17,691 bases of DNA. Source: MGBC120314 sp051880495 (GTDB lineage: Bacteria; Bacillota; Clostridia; Lachnospirales; Lachnospiraceae). The stretch spans positions 1 to 17,691 of the forward strand of contig JBJEOB010000037.1 of the NCBI GenBank assembly GCA_051880495.1. The letters run 5' to 3'. Below the pieces are notes generated by a model. That model was not told the origin of the DNA and did no database searches. It saw only the letters and a program-made list of their open reading frames with translations. The position numbers were made by a program, and so were the translations under genes. Position 1 is the stretch's first letter, and every line of letters begins with the position of its first letter. Shown here one piece after another: positions 13,303 through 17,691 of this stretch.

Positions 13303-14335
13303 ATTCAGAAAGCTTGGTTCGGCAGTCATCAAGGTCAGGAACGAGAACGCTCATGCCACGTATGTTTGCTGAATGATAAGATGCTTCCTGAGGAATATTG
13401 TGTGTTTCGATGTTTCCGACACCCATCATAAGAACATCGGTTGCCAGTCCGATTATCTGCGTTGAGGTCATGTCAGTGTTAACCATAGGGAGAACTGTAT
13501 CGGCAAGCTTTAACATTTCACTGATACTTACGGTTTTTAATTTGTTAAACAAAGAAACCAAAACCAGACGCTGACGCTGTGTGCGCTCGTAATCGGCGTT
13601 GCCCTGATATCGGATTCGTGCGTAGGATAATGCCTGTGCACCGTTTAAATGATATGTACCTGCGGTTGTAATGACCGGAGCTTCGGATGTGTATTTTCGC
13701 TGCAGATATATTGCGCGGGTGCCTGCATTGATTGAATCAATCTCGTAGGATTTTACATCGATGTCGACACCGCCAAGGGCGTCCACAACATCACAAAATC
13801 CATAAAAATCTACTTCAACATTACCATCTATGTCTATATCAAAATTCAGTTTGATTGTCTCGTCAAGTAATTTCATTCCGCCAAATGCATAAGCTGCGTT
13901 GATACGGTTGTCGCTGTAGCCCGGAATCCGGACATACATATCGCGCATAAGTGATATGAGTGTTATTGTCTTGTCTGTTTTGTTGACAGATGCAATAATC
14001 ATTGTGTCGGAACGGGCACGTGATTCTCCCGGACGGCGGTCCTGGCCTATGAGAAGAATGTTGACAATATCGTCTTCGCCCTTGACTTCGACCGTATCTG
14101 ACCAGGTAACATCCTCAGGAGCGAGCTGTATCATGTCCTTATCAGCTTCGGCTGTCTCATCTATTTCAAAAAATTCCTCCTCAACAGGGAGAGTCTCTAT
14201 TTCTATCACGTGATTAATTTTACCGAGTTTATTATAAACAAATATTACACCGGCAATAATAATTATGGTCAGGAAAATAAGTATTCCTAAGAGTATTTTG
14301 CACCATACAGGGATTCTTTTGTTGGATTTGCGCAT
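13289..14335 (-). CDS. LytR-CpsA-Psr (LCP) family glycopolymer ligase
   Basis: LCP proteins transfer lipid-linked glycopolymers (teichoic acid or capsule) to peptidoglycan on the outer face of the membrane. The 348-aa protein has a short basic N-terminus, one membrane segment (about 13-34) and an acidic stalk (about 46-90). The LCP domain includes NILLIGQDRR (92-101), ARSDTMI (107-113), SLMRDMYV (128-135) and NRINAAYAFGG (143-153). The Arg/Asp residues of these motifs bind the pyrophosphate of the lipid donor. A later YARIRYQGNADYERTQRQR segment is also diagnostic. The ATG has AAAGGAG at a 7-nt spacing. It is convergent with znuB, overlapping by 14 bp, and lies next to a divergent polysaccharide operon, which it plausibly serves. 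No extra regulatory domain is visible. Confidence 0.92.
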   Translation of the reverse strand: MRKSNKRIPVWCKILLGILIFLTIIIIAGVIFVYNKLGKINHVIEIETLPVEEEFFEIDETAEADKDMIQLAPEDVTWSDTVEVKGEDDIVNILLIGQDRRPGESRARSDTMIIASVNKTDKTITLISLMRDMYVRIPGYSDNRINAAYAFGGMKLLDETIKLNFDIDIDGNVEVDFYGFCDVVDALGGVDIDVKSYEIDSINAGTRAIYLQRKYTSEAPVITTAGTYHLNGAQALSYARIRYQGNADYERTQRQRLVLVSLFNKLKTVSISEMLKLADTVLPMVNTDMTSTQIIGLATDVLMMGVGNIETHNIPQEASYHSANIRGMSVLVPDLDDCRTKLSEFIYE

Positions 14336-14368
14336 AAAATGACTCCTTTATAAGATTTATAATGGTGT

Positions 14369-14397
14369 ATTATAGTACGAATAAAGGAAACATGCAA
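14369..14397 (-). promoter_or_regulatory. Promoter of the LCP gene
   Basis: On the minus strand TTGCAT (14392-14397) and a perfect TATAAT (14369-14374) are separated by 17 nt. The predicted start is near 14362, giving a leader of about 27 nt that contains the AAAGGAG site. This promoter lies downstream of the small XRE gene, so the LCP gene can be transcribed on its own. Confidence 0.68.
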
Positions 14398-14415
14398 GAA
14401 GTATGAAAATAGAAA

Positions 14416-14649
14416 TTATCGTTCGAATGTAAGCAGCTTAGAAACAGGAATGTCCAGAATATCAGCAATATCAAGCAGTGTGTCGAGGGAAATCCCCGTT
14501 GTCATATTGGGAGCTTCTATGTTACTCATGTGCGTTCTGCTGATATTTATATGCTCTGCAAGCTGAAGCTGGGTCATGCCCTTAAGCTTGCGGTAATAAG
14601 CGATATTTAAACCGATTAATTTATATTCCTGAGAATGTTTTGTGTTCAT
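14416..14649 (-). CDS. Small XRE-family helix-turn-helix regulator
   Basis: This 77-aa protein is essentially one Cro/C1-type DNA-binding domain. Residues 12-70 contain the first helix around LIGLNIAYYRKLKG, the HTH core MTQLQLAEHINISRTHMSNIE (25-45) and the closing segment SLDTLLDIADILDIPVSKLL. There is no partner or sensor domain, so it probably acts as a simple dimeric repressor. The start has GAGGTGAG at 14655-14662 with a 5-nt gap. It is transcribed away from the polysaccharide operon, and the 268-nt region between them holds repeats and promoters it could control (inference). It could also regulate itself or the LCP gene downstream. Confidence 0.85.
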   Translation of the reverse strand: MNTKHSQEYKLIGLNIAYYRKLKGMTQLQLAEHINISRTHMSNIEAPNMTTGISLDTLLDIADILDIPVSKLLTFER

Positions 14650-14708
14650 TGTAACTCACCTCAAATATAGTTTATCAGTTAAAGGACAATGTTAAACAAT
14701 TAAATAAA

Positions 14709-14736
14709 TTGCAAATGCAAATTTATATATTGCAAA
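14709..14736 (+). repeat. TTGCAAA direct repeats 21 bp apart, candidate operator
   Basis: TTGCAAA occurs at 14709-14715 and 14730-14736, exactly two helical turns apart, with a close variant ATGCAAA at 14715-14721. The second copy is also the -35 box of the promoter at 14730-14758. The motif resembles the outer half of the zinc operators but lacks their AAT-N-ATT centre, so I do not call it a Zur box. A binding site for the adjacent XRE protein is a possibility. Confidence 0.35.
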
Positions 14737-14758
14737 AGTAAAATGTCGGTAGTATAAT
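14730..14758 (+). promoter_or_regulatory. Distal candidate promoter of the polysaccharide operon
   Basis: TTGCAA (14730-14735) and a perfect TATAAT (14753-14758) are 17 nt apart. Transcription from here would start near 14765 and give a leader of about 150 nt before the glycosyltransferase gene. No riboswitch-like fold or small ORF stood out in that leader. Confidence 0.55.
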
Positions 14759-14830
14759 AGTCGTGATGAACAGGCTAAAAATATAAATAAAGCGAAACAC
14801 AACAAAATCTTGTATAAATGCCCGCAAATA

Positions 14831-14859
14831 TTGACATAAAGCACGAAATATAGTAAATT
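14831..14859 (+). promoter_or_regulatory. Proximal candidate promoter of the polysaccharide operon
   Basis: A perfect -35 TTGACA (14831-14836) is followed after 17 nt by TAAATT (14854-14859). The -10 box is weaker than that of the distal promoter. The leader would be about 50 nt, with GGGAG (14907-14911) six bases before the ATG. Confidence 0.5.
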
Positions 14860-14917
14860 ATTATAGATATAGTATGACAACATAAAACTATAAAACTAGT
14901 CAACTTGGGAGCAGACG

Positions 14918-16321
14918 ATGTACAGATTTAGAAATAATCTTCAAAATATATTTGTATTGTTGTGCGATTGTATTGCAATTGCGATAAGCATGCATCTTGC
15001 CAATTATGTAAGACATGGTGACTGGATGCCACAAAGCTATGTTACGAGTATTACGGCGGTATTTGTATTTGCGTGTGTTGCGACTTATCTGCTTGTCAAC
15101 ATGAACAGCAGGATTGCCGAGAACGGATATTTTGCAGAGCTTTTATCGTGTGTCAAGCTGAATCTGACGGTTACTTTTCTGTCAATTTCAATTATTTATG
15201 TTACAAGAATTGTTGACGCGGATTTTTCACGTAAGCTGGTAATGTATTTCCTGATTTTTAATACGATTATTACTTATGTGATACATCTGCTTATTAAGTA
15301 TGCGCTCAACCGCTTCTACAGCAAGAGCAATAATTCGAGACAGCTTATGATTATCTGCGATTATGATAATGTTTCGCAGCTTGTTGATCAGATTTTACAG
15401 AAAAATAAGTGGGATTACCGCATTAGAAGTATTGCCGTTATGGATTCGGACCATGTCGGAGAAAATATTCTCGATATTCCGATTGTCGCCAAAGACGGAG
15501 AGTCTGTACTTGAGTATTGTAAGTCTGACGTTGTGGATGAGGTTCTTGTCGTTACATCAACCAAGGAGATGAGCAGTCACCTTGGAGAGATTCTCTCCAT
15601 GGGAATAACGGTTCATGTCGGACTTAAGACATTTAATCTTGATTACGAGGGAATGTCCGTTGCGACACAGATAGGCGGTCAGGCAACAATTACCTACGCC
15701 AACAGATTCCTTTCGTTGCGACAGGCATTTGCCAAGAGAATACTCGATATTGTTGGGGCATTAGTCGGTTCGGCAATAACACTGGTTCTTACAATAATTA
15801 TCGGTCCGCTTATAAAGCTTGATTCACCGGGACCGATTTTCTTTGCACAGAAACGTGTCGGCAAGAACGGACGTTATTTTAAGATGTATAAGTTCCGTTC
15901 GATGTACACGGATGCAGAGGAGCGCAAAAAGCTTCTGATGGAGAAGAATCAGATGAACGGTCTGATGTTTAAAATGGATGATGATCCGAGAATTACAAGA
16001 ATAGGTAAGTTTCTCAGAAAAACCAGCCTGGATGAATTTCCGCAGTTCTTCAACGTGCTTAAAGGTGATATGAGTCTTGTGGGAACAAGACCGCCTACAG
16101 TGGATGAATTTCTTCAGTATCACAGCTATCACAAGATGAGGCTCAGCATCAAGCCGGGTATCACGGGTCTGTGGCAGATAAGCGGAAGAAGTGATATCAC
16201 TGATTTTGAAGAGGTGGTAAGGCTTGATGTCAAATACATCAATGAGTGGAATTTCTGGCTTGATATAAAAATACTGTTAAAGACAATTGGTGTTGTACTT
16301 GACCACAAGGGCGCAAAATAG
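14918..16321 (+). CDS. Polyprenyl-phosphate sugar-1-phosphate transferase (initiating glycosyltransferase, WbaP/CpsE type)
   Basis: This enzyme starts repeat-unit synthesis of an exo- or capsular polysaccharide by moving a sugar-1-phosphate from a UDP-sugar to undecaprenyl phosphate. The 467-aa protein has four N-terminal membrane segments (about 10-30, 42-62, 80-98 and 108-128), a central Rossmann-like cytosolic domain (about 140-255) and a re-entrant helix region (about 272-300). The catalytic domain carries SPGPIFFAQKRVGKNG (303-318), MYKFRSM (323-329), DDPRITRIGKFLRKTSLDEF (355-374) with the catalytic Asp-Glu pair at 372-373, and KPGITGLWQISGRSD (412-426). All conserved parts are present. 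The sugar, usually glucose or galactose, cannot be read from sequence. It is the first gene of a + strand operon, with cpsB 10 nt downstream. Confidence 0.92.
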   Translation: MYRFRNNLQNIFVLLCDCIAIAISMHLANYVRHGDWMPQSYVTSITAVFVFACVATYLLVNMNSRIAENGYFAELLSCVKLNLTVTFLSISIIYVTRIVDADFSRKLVMYFLIFNTIITYVIHLLIKYALNRFYSKSNNSRQLMIICDYDNVSQLVDQILQKNKWDYRIRSIAVMDSDHVGENILDIPIVAKDGESVLEYCKSDVVDEVLVVTSTKEMSSHLGEILSMGITVHVGLKTFNLDYEGMSVATQIGGQATITYANRFLSLRQAFAKRILDIVGALVGSAITLVLTIIIGPLIKLDSPGPIFFAQKRVGKNGRYFKMYKFRSMYTDAEERKKLLMEKNQMNGLMFKMDDDPRITRIGKFLRKTSLDEFPQFFNVLKGDMSLVGTRPPTVDEFLQYHSYHKMRLSIKPGITGLWQISGRSDITDFEEVVRLDVKYINEWNFWLDIKILLKTIGVVLDHKGAK

Positions 16322-16331
16322 GAGGGGTAAC

Positions 16332-17093
16332 ATGTTTAGAAGCAAACTGCCACAGGAAGGTTTCATTGATATGCACTGCCACATTGTGCCGGGAGTGGAT
16401 GATGGAGCAAAAGACATGGAAACAGCTCTTTTAATGTTAAAGATTGCATACGAAGACGGAATCCGTGCCATGATAGCAACGCCGCATTATCACCCTGACA
16501 AGGTGCTTGTTGACGAAGCTTCGGTTTATGAAAGCTTCTGCACATTTAAGGGTGAGGCAGAAAAGCAGTTCCCGGATATGAAGCTTTATTACGGCAGGGA
16601 AATATACTGCGATTATGATTCTGTGGATGTTTTAACACAGAAAGAACTTAATCTTTCAATGTGTGAGACAGACTACATTCTGATAGAGTTTTCTACAACT
16701 GTTGAATATTCATATCTTCAGAATATGGTAAGAAGACTTATTATGTCGGGATATATTCCGATAATTGCACACATAGAGCGCTATGAGTGCCTTGTGTCCC
16801 ACCCGGAGCGCGTGGCAGAACTTCACAACATGAATGTCGTAATGCAGGTTAATGCCGCTGCTGTTATGGGTAATATGGGAAAAGAAATAAAGAAATTCGT
16901 AAAAAATTTACTTAAGAATAATCTGATAGATCTGGTGGCAAGTGATGCACACTCTGCCGGAAGAAGAACACCACAGCTAAAGAGTGCGGCATTGTATGTC
17001 GGCAAAAAATACGGTGTTCACACTATGGAACGCTTATTCATTGACAATCAGAAGCGTGTCATAGGCGGAAAGTTTATGGAGGAAGCCTTGTAA
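16332..17093 (+). CDS. cpsB: CpsB/YwqE-type PHP-domain phosphotyrosine phosphatase
   Basis: This is a manganese-dependent protein-tyrosine phosphatase that removes phosphate from the CpsD kinase and thereby tunes polymer synthesis. The 253-aa PHP domain shows the metal ligands DMHCHIVPG (H15, H17), ATPHYHPD (H52, H54), YYGREI (E90), LIEF (E119), IAHIERY (H147) and ASDAHSAG (D205, H207). That is a full set for a trinuclear metal centre. An in-frame TTG 45 bases earlier exists inside the previous gene. The ATG at 16332 is chosen because GGAGG lies 6 nt before it and the N-terminus then matches the family. The stop shares one base with the next ATG (TAATG). The expected substrate kinase is not in the window. 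Confidence 0.92.
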   Translation: MFRSKLPQEGFIDMHCHIVPGVDDGAKDMETALLMLKIAYEDGIRAMIATPHYHPDKVLVDEASVYESFCTFKGEAEKQFPDMKLYYGREIYCDYDSVDVLTQKELNLSMCETDYILIEFSTTVEYSYLQNMVRRLIMSGYIPIIAHIERYECLVSHPERVAELHNMNVVMQVNAAAVMGNMGKEIKKFVKNLLKNNLIDLVASDAHSAGRRTPQLKSAALYVGKKYGVHTMERLFIDNQKRVIGGKFMEEAL

Positions 17094-17691
17094 TGGAAAC
17101 AAAAACAAATAACAATGATGAAATGGAAATAGATCTTCTGGTAGTGTTTGGACTGCTTCTGTCAAAGATATGGATAATAATCATGTCTGCGGCAATATGC
17201 GGATTGACAGCATATTTAGTTGCGACATTTGTTATTTCGCCTAAGTACCAGTCAACATCACAGTTGTACATAATTAACCGCCAGAATGAAGGAACCACAA
17301 CATATACTGATATCCAGACTTCGACACAGCTCGTTAAGGATTATAAGGTGCTTGTCGTAAGCCGCCCGGTTGTGGAGCAGGTAATAAGTAATCTTGGTCT
17401 TACGATGACAACAAATCAGTTTATCGAAAACGTGTCAGTCAGCATTGCGTCTGATTCGCGTGTACTGTCAATCAGCGTTACCAATAAAGATCCGTATCTT
17501 GCCAAGATGATTGTGGACAATCTGTCTGATGTGTCATCGGAACGTATCTGCGATGTAATGCAGATTGACGGAGTAAATATTATCGAATATGGTAATGTTC
17601 CGGCAGCACCGTCAAGCCCTAATGTGTTTAAGCTTGTGCTCATGGGAATAATGGCAGGTGTTGTTATTTCGAGTGCAATAATACTTATAAA
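17093..17691 (+). CDS. cpsC: CpsC/Wzz-type polysaccharide chain-length regulator and kinase activator (partial, 3' end cut)
   Basis: The reading frame from the TAATG overlap runs 199 codons to the window edge without a stop. It codes for a short acidic N-terminus, a first membrane segment (about residues 26-49) with a Wzz-type pattern ending FVISPKYQSTSQLYI, and an extracellular domain. A proline-containing VPAAPSSPN (about 168-176) precedes a second hydrophobic segment that begins at about 179. This two-segment layout with the Pro motif before the second segment is typical of CpsC/CapA/YwqC proteins. These set chain length and activate the separate tyrosine kinase CpsD. The intracellular C-terminal tail, which would contact the kinase, lies beyond the edge. 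The gene is coupled to cpsB. Confidence 0.88.
   Translation, partial: METKTNNNDEMEIDLLVVFGLLLSKIWIIIMSAAICGLTAYLVATFVISPKYQSTSQLYIINRQNEGTTTYTDIQTSTQLVKDYKVLVVSRPVVEQVISNLGLTMTTNQFIENVSVSIASDSRVLSISVTNKDPYLAKMIVDNLSDVSSERICDVMQIDGVNIIEYGNVPAAPSSPNVFKLVLMGIMAGVVISSAIILI

Noticed and set aside
14709..14736. Third Zur box upstream of the polysaccharide operon
   Set aside because: TGCAAAT half-sites are present, but the 7-1-7 spacing and the AAT-N-ATT centre are missing.
14765..14917. Riboswitch or leader peptide in the distal leader of the polysaccharide operon
   Set aside because: The leader is very AT-rich, shows no strong stem pairs or conserved riboswitch motif, and contains no short frame with a convincing ribosome binding site.

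Overview
The window looks like a piece of a Firmicutes chromosome of the class Clostridia, most probably a Lachnospiraceae-type gut anaerobe. The signs are a fairly low GC content, strong AGGAGG-like ribosome binding sites, TTGACA/TATAAT promoters, an oxygen-independent (cobalt-first) cobalamin pathway with a fused CbiET, LytR-CpsA-Psr and CpsB/CpsC proteins typical of Gram-positives, and a lipoprotein-type zinc binding protein. The genus call is inference; no rRNA or marker gene is present.

Region 1 (3-6260, + strand) is the 3' part of an anaerobic cobalamin operon: cbiET-cbiD-cbiF-cbiG-cbiJ-cbiC-cbiH. The genes overlap or are a few bases apart, so they are probably translationally coupled. 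Together they cover every corrin-ring step from cobalt-precorrin-3 to cobyrinate: ring contraction and C17 methylation (CbiH), C11 methylation (CbiF), lactone opening and C2-unit loss (CbiG), C1 methylation (CbiD), reduction (CbiJ), C5/C15 methylation with decarboxylation (CbiE/CbiT) and methyl migration (CbiC). Cobalt insertion, C20 methylation, amidation and nucleotide-loop genes are not in view.

Region 2 (about 6290-7780, + strand) is a visibly AT-richer AbiE-type toxin-antitoxin pair: an AbiEi-like antitoxin/repressor and an AbiEii nucleotidyltransferase toxin starting at TTG. It has its own strong promoter, bracketed by a perfect 19-bp inverted repeat and a third copy of the same half-site, which looks like an autoregulatory operator.

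Region 3 (7882-10173, + strand) holds a class I PLP-dependent aminotransferase and a zinc-ribbon, single-pass membrane protein of unknown role.

Region 4 (10223-13302, + strand) is a zinc uptake operon: a Fur-family regulator (probably Zur) followed by znuA, znuC and znuB. Two operators with an identical 7-1-7 core (TGCAAAT-N-ATTTGCA) sit just upstream of the -35 and just downstream of the -10. The upstream operator lies inside the hairpin that appears to terminate the previous transcript.

Region 5 (13289-17691) is a cell-surface polysaccharide locus. On the minus strand are an LCP-family glycopolymer ligase and a small XRE regulator. Divergent from them, on the + strand, are an initiating polyprenyl-phosphate sugar-1-phosphate transferase, a CpsB-type PHP phosphotyrosine phosphatase, and the start of a CpsC/Wzz-type chain-length regulator cut by the window end. 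A CpsD-type tyrosine kinase is expected just beyond the edge.

No CRISPR array, rRNA, tRNA or insertion sequence was seen, and no gene-free stretch exceeds about 300 bases. The most notable non-coding signals are the AbiE operator, the zinc operator pair with its terminator overlap, and a repeat-bearing double-promoter region ahead of the polysaccharide operon.
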